A stretch of 22,119 bases of DNA from Hyphomicrobium sp. (GTDB lineage Bacteria; Pseudomonadota; Alphaproteobacteria; Rhizobiales; Hyphomicrobiaceae), in assembly GCA_030609245.1 (NCBI GenBank), contig JAUWCP010000009.1, forward strand, positions 1-22,119, written 5' to 3'. Positions within the stretch are counted from its first letter, which is position 1, and each line of letters starts with the position of its first letter. The position numbers and the translations under genes are program-made. This document shows positions 14,634 through 22,119 of the stretch, in pieces. The notes beneath the pieces were generated by a model that saw nothing but the letters and a program-made list of their open reading frames with translations, searched no databases and was not told the DNA's origin.

Positions 14634-16559
14634 ATGACGCCGAAACAAGACAGCTCGATTGCGCAGACTGGATGGCGCCTCGTCACGATGGCGCTGCTGC
14701 TCGCTTCGGGCGTTGGTGTGGCGGCGTTGCTGCTTCTGCTCCTCATGAAACTATGGCTCGGTCTTGCGGGCATCAATGCGGGCTTCTTTATCTTGGGCGC
14801 TGCATTGGCGCTGAGTATTGCCTTGCTTGCACCGAAGCTAGAAGCTTTCGCGCCGGATGCGCGTAAGCTCGGCGCGCCGCCCTTCTTTCGCGGACTGGCT
14901 CTCAGCATTGACACGATTTCGGCGGCGTTCGTATTTGGTCTCGTTGGCGCGGTCTTCGCGTGGGGCCAGGACGGCCTAGCTTTCGTGCTGGGTCTTGGCG
15001 CGGGATATCTACTGCTTCAGCTTCTCATCGCGCCGCGACTGCCGTGTTTCAAAGCGACGTCGATACCTGCATTCTTCGCCGAACGGTATGGGGGACTGGC
15101 TCCGCGGATCTTCTCAAGCGCGATTGTTGTCGTCTCGATGGCGGCCCTGCTCGTTGCCCAATTGCTTGCGGCCGGTCTCATCGGCGCGCGCCTCCTCGGG
15201 CTTGAGTTTCAGGTTGCCGTCTTTGTTGGAGCAGTCGCGCTGCTGTTGTGCTTCTTGCTGCGCCAGATGGCGGTCACGGCCTGGGTCAGGGGCATTCTCT
15301 TCCTATTTCTGCTTGCAGCTTTTCTCGCCCCCCTCATCACGCTTGCGTTGCAAAGGTACGGGCTGCCCGTGCCCCAGATCGCCTACGGCAAGGCTCTTTG
15401 GCAGATCCAGAACTTCGAGGAGTCTCTGCTTGAGCAAGAGCTGGCTGACCCCGTTTTCATGAAGCCGATGCTCACGTCGTTTTTGACGCTGAGCCCTTTG
15501 AATTTCTTTGGCATCGTTGTGGGACTGGCCGCCGGATTGGCATCTTTGCCGAGCGTGCTGTCGCGACACTTGCTGATTGGGCCGGTGCGCCAAGCGAGAT
15601 GGTCGACCGTCTGGGCGCTGCTCGTCGCCGGTCTGCTTCTCGCAGCCCTCCCGGCCTGCGCGGCTTTCACCAAGCTCAATCTTTACGCGTCGATTGCTGA
15701 AGGGATGAAGCTTGTCGATCTGCCGGCCTGGATCTTTGCCTATGGCAAACTCGGACTTGTTCAAATCTGCGGCCAAGCTGCGACCGACGCCGCCACTGTT
15801 GCGCGCGCCTGCGCCGACGTGCCGGATGGAAACGGTATGTTGCGACTCCAGGATTTGACCCTGCATACGGACATGATCGTTCTCGCGATGCCGGAGATCA
15901 CGGGGCTGTCGCACTGGTTCACCGGGTTCATCACCTCGGCCCTCCTTGCGACGGCTCTGACCGCTGCGAACGGCCCGCTGCTGACAATCGTCCAGACATT
16001 CGCCGGGGACGAGTGGTCCGAGGGCCATCCCGCGCCGATCTCAAGATGGCTCGTCCCTCGCGCGATCGCTGCCCTTGCCGTGGTCGCCACGGCCTTTGCT
16101 GCAACGACGCGACCGGGCAGCATCCTCGACGTGGCGACTTGGGCCTTCACGCTTTCCGCCGCTGGCCTATTCCCCGCGCTTGTTTTCGGACTGTGGTGGA
16201 AGCGGGCGAACGCTTGGGGCGCGTGTGCCGCGATGCTCTTCGGCTTTGCGATCTGCCTCTACTATCTGGTGGCAACGCGCTTCTTCGCCGTAAGCTTCTG
16301 CGAGACGTGGGGCTTTCTCTCCAACTCCGGACCGATGGCGGTGGAGACCTTTAATGAGCTGAAGCAAGCATGGATGGCCGCCGAGCCCGGCGCGGCAAAG
16401 GATGCGGCATGGGCGACGCTCGATGGCCACGCGCAAACGATGGCCAACTGGTGGGGCGTGCCCAATCTCGCTGCGGCTCTTTTGGCGCTGCCCGTGGGAT
16501 TCATCGCAATTCTCGCCGTGTCGTTGGCCACGTCGGCTGGCGCGGGCGATCGGTCCTGA
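14634..16559 (+). CDS. Sodium:solute symporter large subunit (VC_2705 / acetate-permease-like)
   Basis: A 641-residue integral membrane protein of the sodium/solute symporter family with roughly 12-14 hydrophobic helices spread along its length. Family features include LGLGAGYLLLQLLIAPRL, a cytoplasmic loop SIPAFFAERYGGLAPRIFSS, LPSVLSRHLLIGPVRQAR, and a late LFPALVFGLWWKRANAWGA segment. Two larger soluble inserts (about residues 395-420 and 585-610 of this start) are typical of this large-subunit branch, which is paired with DUF4212 proteins and is thought to take up acetate or other short carboxylates; the substrate here is inferred. ATG at 14634 follows the small-subunit stop by 13 bp with AAGGG upstream; ATG at 14595 is an overlapping alternative. 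No acetyl-CoA synthetase or two-component regulator is in the window. Confidence 0.85.
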   Translation: MTPKQDSSIAQTGWRLVTMALLLASGVGVAALLLLLLMKLWLGLAGINAGFFILGAALALSIALLAPKLEAFAPDARKLGAPPFFRGLALSIDTISAAFVFGLVGAVFAWGQDGLAFVLGLGAGYLLLQLLIAPRLPCFKATSIPAFFAERYGGLAPRIFSSAIVVVSMAALLVAQLLAAGLIGARLLGLEFQVAVFVGAVALLLCFLLRQMAVTAWVRGILFLFLLAAFLAPLITLALQRYGLPVPQIAYGKALWQIQNFEESLLEQELADPVFMKPMLTSFLTLSPLNFFGIVVGLAAGLASLPSVLSRHLLIGPVRQARWSTVWALLVAGLLLAALPACAAFTKLNLYASIAEGMKLVDLPAWIFAYGKLGLVQICGQAATDAATVARACADVPDGNGMLRLQDLTLHTDMIVLAMPEITGLSHWFTGFITSALLATALTAANGPLLTIVQTFAGDEWSEGHPAPISRWLVPRAIAALAVVATAFAATTRPGSILDVATWAFTLSAAGLFPALVFGLWWKRANAWGACAAMLFGFAICLYYLVATRFFAVSFCETWGFLSNSGPMAVETFNELKQAWMAAEPGAAKDAAWATLDGHAQTMANWWGVPNLAAALLALPVGFIAILAVSLATSAGAGDRS

Positions 16560-16685
16560 CAGAGGCAATGCCGTTTGCAGGGCAACGCGTTCCTAACGCC
16601 TCCCGTGCTAACATCGGCATTCAAGCAGGGTAGGATGCTCGTTTCGCCCGAAACCCGTCGTGCACCTAGCCGGTAAAAGGACACC

Positions 16686-18179
16686 ATGATCTACGATCTG
16701 GCTGTTGTCGGCGGCGGCATCAACGGCGTGGGTATTGCGGCCGACGCGGCCGGGCGCGGCCTTTCCGTGCTGCTGGTCGAAATGGGCGATCTTGCGAGCG
16801 GGACATCCTCGCACAGCTCAAAGCTCGTTCATGGTGGCTTGCGTTATCTGGAATATTTCGAATTCCGGCAGGTGCGTAAGGCGCTGCAGGAGCGCGAAGT
16901 GCTGCTCGCCAAGGCGCCGCACATCATCTGGCCGCAGCGCTTCGTGCTCCCGCAAGTGCCCGGTGGCCGGCCGTGGCTTTTGCTGTGCGCTGGGCTCTTT
17001 CTTTACGATCATTTGGGCCGCCGCCAGCGCATGCCGGGCTCGCGCTCTCTAGATCTAAGGCAGGATGCCGCCGGCAGGCCCTTGCGCGGCGATCTGACAA
17101 GTGGGTTCACCTATTGGGATTGCCACGTCGACGACGCGCGCCTTGTCGTGCTCAATGCGCGAGCGGCCGCGCAAAAGCGTGCTGTAATCGAGACACGCAC
17201 GCGCGTCGAGGCAATGATTGCCGACGGTGCTTTATGGCGCCTTACGCTGAAAGGGCGCGCTGGGAATCGTGAGGTGCGTGCACGGGCTCTCGTCAATGCC
17301 GCCGGTCCTTGGCTTCAAGACGTAGAGAACAGGTTTGGCGGCGGCGACCATCCCGTCAAAGAGCCGCTTCGACTTGTCAAAGGCAGTCACATCGTGGTGC
17401 CGCGTATTGCGGGCGCGCAAGACGCCTACGTCTGTCAGAGCGCAGACGGGCGAGTCGTATTTGCGATCCCCTACGAAAAGCGCTTCACGCTTATCGGCAC
17501 AACTGACATTCCCTTTTCTGGAGATCCAGCGGACGCGGCGATCGGAGAGGACGAGGAGGACTATCTTCTCAATCTAGCGAACCAATTCTTCGCGCGACCG
17601 TTGACGCGCGCCGACATCGTCTGGAGGTACTCAGGCGTGCGCCCGCTTTACGATGACGGCAAATCTGCCGACCCATCCTCTGTGTCGCGTGACTACCGCT
17701 TCGAATTAAGCGCGGAACCGGGTAAGCCGCCGCTGCTGACCGTACTCGGAGGTAAGCTTACCACCTACCGGCGTCTGGCTGAGGCGGGTCTTGCCAGGTT
17801 GGCACCCCACCTGCCACCCATGGGACCGGCGTGGACGGCAAACGCAACGTTGCCTGGCGGTAATCTTGGTGAGGGCGGCCTGTCCGGATTCGTGCAGCGA
17901 CTGTGCAAGAGCCGTCCGGCCTTCAATGCAGATTTCCTCGATCGCCTCGCGCGCCGCTATGGATCATTCGTCGATGATGTTTTGGGTGATGCGAAACGAG
18001 AGTCGGATCTGGGCGCTGCGCTGGGCGGCGGCCTGACGGAGCGGGAGGTCTGCTACCTTATCGAACAGGAATGGGCGTGCGAGCCCGACGACGTGTTATG
18101 GCGGCGCACCAAGTGCGGCTTGCACATGACGGCGGATGAGCGCCGCGCCGCAGCGGAGAAAATTGCAAAACTGTTGTGA
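16686..18179 (+). CDS. glpD: Aerobic glycerol-3-phosphate dehydrogenase
   Basis: A 497-residue FAD-dependent, membrane-associated enzyme that oxidises sn-glycerol 3-phosphate to dihydroxyacetone phosphate and passes electrons to quinone. The FAD-binding start is DLAVVGGGINGVGIAADAAG, followed by SGTSSHSSKLVHGGLRYLE, a GlpD hallmark. Later conserved pieces are GFTYWDCHVDDARLVVLNA, NAAGPWLQDV, TLIGTTDIPFSGDP, IVWRYSGVRPLYDD and VLGGKLTTYRRLAE. Length is normal for bacterial GlpD. ATG at 16686 has AAGGA (16677-16681) four bases upstream. It lies 126 bp after the symporter, perhaps as a separate unit. No glpK, glpF or glpR is present nearby, so glycerol uptake genes must lie elsewhere or the enzyme serves phospholipid turnover. 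Confidence 0.95.
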   Translation: MIYDLAVVGGGINGVGIAADAAGRGLSVLLVEMGDLASGTSSHSSKLVHGGLRYLEYFEFRQVRKALQEREVLLAKAPHIIWPQRFVLPQVPGGRPWLLLCAGLFLYDHLGRRQRMPGSRSLDLRQDAAGRPLRGDLTSGFTYWDCHVDDARLVVLNARAAAQKRAVIETRTRVEAMIADGALWRLTLKGRAGNREVRARALVNAAGPWLQDVENRFGGGDHPVKEPLRLVKGSHIVVPRIAGAQDAYVCQSADGRVVFAIPYEKRFTLIGTTDIPFSGDPADAAIGEDEEDYLLNLANQFFARPLTRADIVWRYSGVRPLYDDGKSADPSSVSRDYRFELSAEPGKPPLLTVLGGKLTTYRRLAEAGLARLAPHLPPMGPAWTANATLPGGNLGEGGLSGFVQRLCKSRPAFNADFLDRLARRYGSFVDDVLGDAKRESDLGAALGGGLTEREVCYLIEQEWACEPDDVLWRRTKCGLHMTADERRAAAEKIAKLL

Positions 18180-18186
18180 GGCTAAG

Positions 18187-18203
18187 GAGACTAATTGGGT
18201 CTC
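18187..18203. terminator. Weak hairpin between convergent glpD and asmA-like genes
   Basis: GAGAC (18187-18191) and GTCTC (18199-18203) form a five-pair stem with a seven-base loop in the 32-bp gap between the two stop codons. The location suits a bidirectional terminator, but the stem is short and there is no T-run. Confidence 0.22.
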
Positions 18204-18211
18204 TGCAGACC

Positions 18212-20017
18212 TTATTGCGGACCGCGCATTCCGTTCCTCGGAAACAGGCCAGGACGCAAGCTGGGCTCTTTCCACGGCCCATGCATGTCGATGACGACGC
18301 GCGGCTCAGGCCTTGCGTCTTCGGCTGCGTCGGCCGCGGGCCGGTCGCCGATCACCAGGCTGAGATCCAACATTCGCGCAGAAAGATTGATCGCGCCCTG
18401 TGCCTCCACCGCGCGCTCACCGGCCGTTGCCCAGACTCTCTCGGTGCGAATGACACCATTCACAACTGCAAAGCGTGCGTCGAGGTGGTCGACGGGCATG
18501 GCGCCCGTGCTAGCCGTTGTCCAAGTGTTCTGCGCCTCGGGTGACGTCACCGCGGCGGAAAGCTGATCGATATCGAGGCCGATGCTTCCGCCGTCGTTCA
18601 TGGTCACGTAAAGTTTGCCGCTGAGCGAGTTGAGCAGGCTCGTGCCGGTGTCGCCGGTTGCCGAAATTTCGACGATCGCATCCCCCCGGCCTTGGATCGT
18701 TGCGTGACCGAAGATCGCCCGCGCTGCGCGGCCGATATCCAAATCCTGGAGCTTGCCGCGGATGTCGTAGCTGGGCTGGGGCCCATTCATGTCGATGCGC
18801 AGCTGGCCGCCACCGCGCGTGCCGTCGTCGATTTCCAACTCGGCAACGTCGGCAATCATCTTGCCACCCTTCAGCGAGATCGTCGCCGCGGTGCTCCCAA
18901 TGGTCACGCCAGGAACAACGACGCTATGCGAAGAGATGCGCAAGTCGGCGTCAACGGCTCCCACGAGCGGGAAATTGAGGTCAGTTGCAGTGCTCACCAG
19001 CGAAAGCAGGCTCTCGCTAGACGTTTGTGCGACGTCGTCGCCGGAACGAAAGTAACTGGTGAGGTCGAGTGTCTTAAATCCGAGTGTGCCCTCAATCGCG
19101 GGACGCTCGCCGCTGAAGTTGACCGACAGCGTGCCTGTGGCCTCATTGCCATCCATCTGCACCACCGCATCTTGGAACGTGATGGTGCGATTGACCCACT
19201 CAAGCTGGCCTTTGGCGTGGAAGTCCTTAAATCCGGGGCTTGAAGGCCAAGTGACTCCGATCCAGTTGGCGGCCTCCTGCAAACTGGGAATTTTCAAATC
19301 GCCCTGCTGCGAAAGCAGCCGCGGGTTCTCTCCCAGCATGTAGTAGCCGTCGAAATTTACTGCGAGCAATCGGCTTTTCACCGAGGCGGCGACCAGACGT
19401 GCGCCGCTCTTAGCGTCGAGGTTGGTAGCAAACGTCGTATCGAAGGCAACCTTTTCGCCGCGAAAGATAAATGAGCCTTCCGCATGGACAACACCTTCCC
19501 GATTCGATGTGACATCGGCTGTCAAGTCATGAAGCGCAAGGGTGCTGCCGTCGGCCAACTTCAGGTGAACCGTGCTGTCGCTCACGGTTAGTGAGTCGAA
19601 TTTCAGATCCTGGAATATCGCGACCAGTGGCGCCACGCCACCAGGCGTCGCCTTGTTCAAGGTGGTTATTCCAGACCCCGAGAAGTCGGCAGAGAGCTTT
19701 GCATCCTTGAGGGCAATGCGCGAACTGCTGCCCGTGATGAACCGCGCAATCATTTCGCCGCTGCGCGCCAGACCAGTGCTGTTCTGGGGTATGGAAATCG
19801 TTCCGCTTTCCAGTTCGATGCGCGGTGTTTGAAGTAGCCGAACGGGAGAGCTGAGGCTATAGCTGTCGGTCGAGGCGGCAAAGACGGCGGCGCTCTTGAG
19901 CGACAGATCAGGATGGCGGCCGCCAATGAAGACGGGCGCTGCTACAAGACCTATCAGGCAGCACAAAATCGCGACTGACACCAAAAAGCGCCGCAGCGAT
20001 TGCCTGGGGGTTTTCAT
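18212..20017 (-). CDS. AsmA-like envelope protein
   Basis: A 601-residue protein with one N-terminal membrane helix (about residues 10-32: LRRFLVSVAILCCLIGLVAAPVFIGG) and a large periplasmic part. The mature region is rich in short beta-strand-like repeats of alternating hydrophobic and polar residues, such as LKFDSLTVSDSTVHLKLADGS, LNFPLVGAVDADLRISSHSVVV and LQDLDIGRAARAIFGHATIQGRGDAIVEISATGDT. The last is the typical AsmA C-terminal signature (G-x-G-x-x-x-x-x-x-I/L-x-A-x-G). AsmA-family proteins are thought to act in outer-membrane lipid transport or assembly; the specific role here is not known. ATG at 20015-20017 is preferred for a compact N-terminus; a GTG at 20042-20044 adds nine residues. 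It ends with a Pro/Arg-rich tail and is convergent to glpD. Confidence 0.8.
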   Translation of the reverse strand: MKTPRQSLRRFLVSVAILCCLIGLVAAPVFIGGRHPDLSLKSAAVFAASTDSYSLSSPVRLLQTPRIELESGTISIPQNSTGLARSGEMIARFITGSSSRIALKDAKLSADFSGSGITTLNKATPGGVAPLVAIFQDLKFDSLTVSDSTVHLKLADGSTLALHDLTADVTSNREGVVHAEGSFIFRGEKVAFDTTFATNLDAKSGARLVAASVKSRLLAVNFDGYYMLGENPRLLSQQGDLKIPSLQEAANWIGVTWPSSPGFKDFHAKGQLEWVNRTITFQDAVVQMDGNEATGTLSVNFSGERPAIEGTLGFKTLDLTSYFRSGDDVAQTSSESLLSLVSTATDLNFPLVGAVDADLRISSHSVVVPGVTIGSTAATISLKGGKMIADVAELEIDDGTRGGGQLRIDMNGPQPSYDIRGKLQDLDIGRAARAIFGHATIQGRGDAIVEISATGDTGTSLLNSLSGKLYVTMNDGGSIGLDIDQLSAAVTSPEAQNTWTTASTGAMPVDHLDARFAVVNGVIRTERVWATAGERAVEAQGAINLSARMLDLSLVIGDRPAADAAEDARPEPRVVIDMHGPWKEPSLRPGLFPRNGMRGPQ

Positions 20018-20510
20018 GGACCCTGCCGTCTTAGCGTTCGCCACTCGTTGCCAGCCTATACCGTCTGCCCACTTTGAAGCAGGCGGCCCGGATGTCCTTA
20101 AGCGCGTTTTGGGACGTGGACATTTCTAAAGCTGGCCGGCGCGGCGTGCAAGCGTTCCACTGCCTGGTGCGTCGACGAGAGACGGTTTTCCAACGCCCCG
20201 AATCACTTTGTATACTGCTTTTGTTCGAAATGCGAGCGTGCATAAGTGCTTGCCCTATCTTGTCGACGAGCTTTGGGTGTGGCGCCAGATGATCACTAGC
20301 CGTTGAGCAACCCAGATGCGCCCTCGCGCGTTATTGTCACTTTGTAGATTTCAAGTTGCGATGACAACAATATGGCGCGGGGCACATGTTCAACGTGCGT
20401 GAGCCCATTCAGATTAGGGGGGAGCCGGTGTCACGGGGCGAACGCCGGCATCGACTTGCCGCAAGGATGCTGCGCGACGTGACGAGACGATCTCTTTAGC
20501 CGGAGCGAAT
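20018..20510. other. Spacer of about 490 bp with no convincing gene
   Basis: This gap lies upstream of the asmA-like gene and downstream of the iron-type permease. It holds a TATACT-like box (20211-20216) without a good partner, an inverted repeat TTGTCA (20334-20339) / TGACAA (20362-20367), and a 37-codon arginine-rich open frame (20386-20499, +) with GGGG four bases before its ATG. Longer frames here (20074-20292, + and 20031-20243, -) have no recognisable features. I see no tRNA-like fold and no strong terminator after the permease stop at 20511. Confidence 0.55.
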
Positions 20511-22119
20511 TCAGATGGCGCGAGTTCCCGGCCGTCCACCCGCGATCGCTCTGTGCAATAGCAGCACCGGTATCAGTCCGACGAGTATGATCGTCAGCGC
20601 ACCGAGCGCTGCTTGCTCTAGCTGCTCAATCGACGCAAGCGTGTAGACGTGCGTCGCAAGCGTCTCGAAGTTGAATGGACGCAAGAGCAGAGTGGCCGGC
20701 AGTTCCTTCATGCAGTCGACGAAAACGAGGAGCGCGGCGGCACCGAGTGGTGGTAGCAACAGCGGGAAATGGACACGCCAGAGCGTTGAAAGGGCCGTCT
20801 CACCAAGCGTGCGGGCCGCTGCGTCTAGGCTTGGAGAAATTCGCCCCAGCCCAGCTTCGATTTGCCCTAATGCGACCGCCAGAAAGCGGATCACGTAGGC
20901 GAGCGTGATGGCGATCAGCGAGCCGGAGAGCAAAAGTCCGGTTGAGATACCAAAAGTGCTGCGAAAGATCGCGTCTACGCGGTTATCGATCGCCGCAAGG
21001 GGAATAAGCAGGCCGATCGCCAACACGGTGCCGGGAATGGCATAACCCAGTCCGGCGAGACGCACTGCGGGACGAATGAAGCCATTGCCAGCAACCCGAA
21101 GCGCGTATCCTAGCGTTAACGCGACGGCAACCGCGACGAAACCTGCGATGCAAGAAAGCAGCAGGCTGTTACGGGCGGCCGATATGTAGCCCCCAGCGAT
21201 GGCTCCTGAAGTATGAGTCATTGCATTCTGAGCGAGCACGACGAGCGGCACGACAAACCCGAACAGAACCGGCAAGGCGGCCAGCATTGCTGCGGCCGCG
21301 CCCCGCCACCCTTGAAGATCTTGGAAGGGGATCGCGCGATAACGGCCCGTGGTATGATGCGTGCGCGCTCCAGAACGCGCCTTGCGTTCGATAGCGAACA
21401 GTGCGGCGACGAACACCAGCATGATGGCGGAAAGCTGGGCCGCGCCACCAAGGTTTGATCGCTGCAGCCAAGTCGCATAAATGCTCGCCGTTAGCGTGTC
21501 GACACCGAGGTATTGGACGGCACCCAAATCGTTCAGACACTCCATGATGACGAGCGCGACGCCGGCGGCTATCGCCGGGCGGGCAAGCGGGAGTGCAACT
21601 TCGAAAAATGCGCCAAGTGGCGAGCGCCCCAAGGTGCGCGCGACTTCCAGCGCGCACACCGATTGCTGGGCGAAACTCGCGCGCGCGGTGAGGTAGACAT
21701 AGGGGTAAAGTACTGAAGCGAAAATGAATACGGCGCCGCCAAGAGAGCGTACTTGGGGGAACCAATAGTCAGTTGGGCTTGTCCAACCGAAGAATGATCT
21801 CATGCCTGTCTGAACCGGCCCGGCATAGTCAAAGAGCTCAACGTAGCAATATGCCACGATGTAGGTCGGCACAGCGAGCGGCAGCACCAAGAGGCGGTCG
21901 AGGATTTCGCGGCCGGTGAAGCGATACATGGTGACGAGCCACGCCGTTGCCGTGCCGACGGCGAACGCGATCACGGCAACGCCGCCGGCCAATAACAGCG
22001 TTCGCACAACTGCGCCGGGAAGGACGGTGCGCAACAGGTGCGGCCAGATGTTTTCTTCGGGCGCGAGCGCAAGTATGAAAACGGTCGCAACGGGCAACGC
22101 GACAACCGCCAGGATAACG
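20511..22119 (-). CDS. Iron(III)-type ABC transporter permease, two fused permease domains, 5' end beyond window
   Basis: An inner-membrane permease of the FbpB/SfuB/AfuB kind, which moves Fe3+ from a periplasmic binding protein through an ABC transporter. About 536 residues are visible and the frame is still open at the right edge; the TTG at 22097 is not a real start. Two homologous halves of about six helices each are present. Each has an EAA-type coupling loop: EVARTLGRSPLGAFFEVALP in the first half and DAARTLGETALSTLWRVHFP in the second. Signature pieces include VLPLAVPTYIVAYCYVELFDYAGP and GYAIPGTVLAIGLLIP. Usual length is 520-570, so little is missing. The partner binding protein and ATPase are not in the window (likely to the right). 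Iron is the family's usual substrate; other metals or thiamine-like substrates are possible. Confidence 0.87.
   Translation of the reverse strand, partial: VILAVVALPVATVFILALAPEENIWPHLLRTVLPGAVVRTLLLAGGVAVIAFAVGTATAWLVTMYRFTGREILDRLLVLPLAVPTYIVAYCYVELFDYAGPVQTGMRSFFGWTSPTDYWFPQVRSLGGAVFIFASVLYPYVYLTARASFAQQSVCALEVARTLGRSPLGAFFEVALPLARPAIAAGVALVIMECLNDLGAVQYLGVDTLTASIYATWLQRSNLGGAAQLSAIMLVFVAALFAIERKARSGARTHHTTGRYRAIPFQDLQGWRGAAAAMLAALPVLFGFVVPLVVLAQNAMTHTSGAIAGGYISAARNSLLLSCIAGFVAVAVALTLGYALRVAGNGFIRPAVRLAGLGYAIPGTVLAIGLLIPLAAIDNRVDAIFRSTFGISTGLLLSGSLIAITLAYVIRFLAVALGQIEAGLGRISPSLDAAARTLGETALSTLWRVHFPLLLPPLGAAALLVFVDCMKELPATLLLRPFNFETLATHVYTLASIEQLEQAALGALTIILVGLIPVLLLHRAIAGGRPGTRAI

Noticed and set aside
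14134..14914. Minus-strand open frames opposite the start of the symporter genes
   Set aside because: They overlap the DUF4212 and symporter genes, which have clear family features and a ribosome site; the antisense products look like high-GC shadow frames.
15303..16028. 241-codon minus-strand frame within the symporter gene
   Set aside because: Antisense to conserved transmembrane sequence; the translation is Gln/Arg-rich with no domain, as expected for a shadow frame.
20334..20367. TTGTCA/TGACAA inverted repeat as an operator
   Set aside because: Only six pairs separated by 22 bases, no second site, and no matching promoter elements; too weak to call.
1..22119. Mobile elements, CRISPR arrays, tRNA or rRNA genes, phage or defence genes
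   Set aside because: No transposase or integrase motifs, no regularly spaced repeats, no tRNA T-arm pattern in the intergenic regions, and no defence-type domains were found.

Overview
The window is about 22 kb of high-GC, densely coded chromosome. It most likely comes from an alphaproteobacterium of the order Hyphomicrobiales (Rhizobiales). The evidence is the order irr | fabA-fabB-fabI, an Irr-type Fur protein rather than a classical Fur, and the coaBC-dut-moeB neighbourhood. These are recognised from gene content and protein motifs; no database search was run. I see no rRNA, no tRNA, no CRISPR array, no insertion sequence, and no phage or toxin genes. Almost every gene belongs to a known housekeeping or transport family.

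Layout from left to right. Positions 1-991 hold the C-terminal part of a sulfatase (+). It meets, end to end, a minus-strand run read from right to left: fabA, fabB, fabI, murI, and a P-type Cu+ ATPase (copA-like). Divergent from fabA is irr (+), the iron/heme-responsive regulator. An SH3-like secreted protein (-) and a 2-hydroxyacid dehydrogenase (+) then diverge from a 240-bp spacer rich in nested inverted repeats. A second minus-strand run follows, coaBC-dut-cysK-moeB, covering coenzyme A synthesis, dUTP removal, cysteine synthesis and an E1-like adenylyltransferase.

Positions 13708-14356 form a 650-bp spacer of visibly lower GC. It has a strong hairpin and a possible small RNA but no convincing gene. 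After it come three plus-strand genes: a two-gene Na+/solute (probably acetate-type) symporter (DUF4212 small subunit plus large subunit) and glpD. An AsmA-like envelope protein (-) lies convergent to glpD. A second spacer (20018-20510) separates it from a partial, fused two-domain iron(III)-type ABC permease (-) that runs off the right edge.

Functional themes are fatty acid synthesis with both unsaturated (FabA/FabB) and terminal reductase (FabI) steps, cell wall precursor supply (MurI), metal handling (Irr, Cu+ ATPase, iron-type permease), and central carbon uptake (symporter, GlpD, glyoxylate/hydroxypyruvate-type reductase). I did not find a clearly new multi-gene system. The best leads are the structured spacer at 8620-8771, the possible small RNA around 14043-14190, an Irr lacking both the HHH triplet and any cysteine, and the lysine-rich tail on dUTPase.
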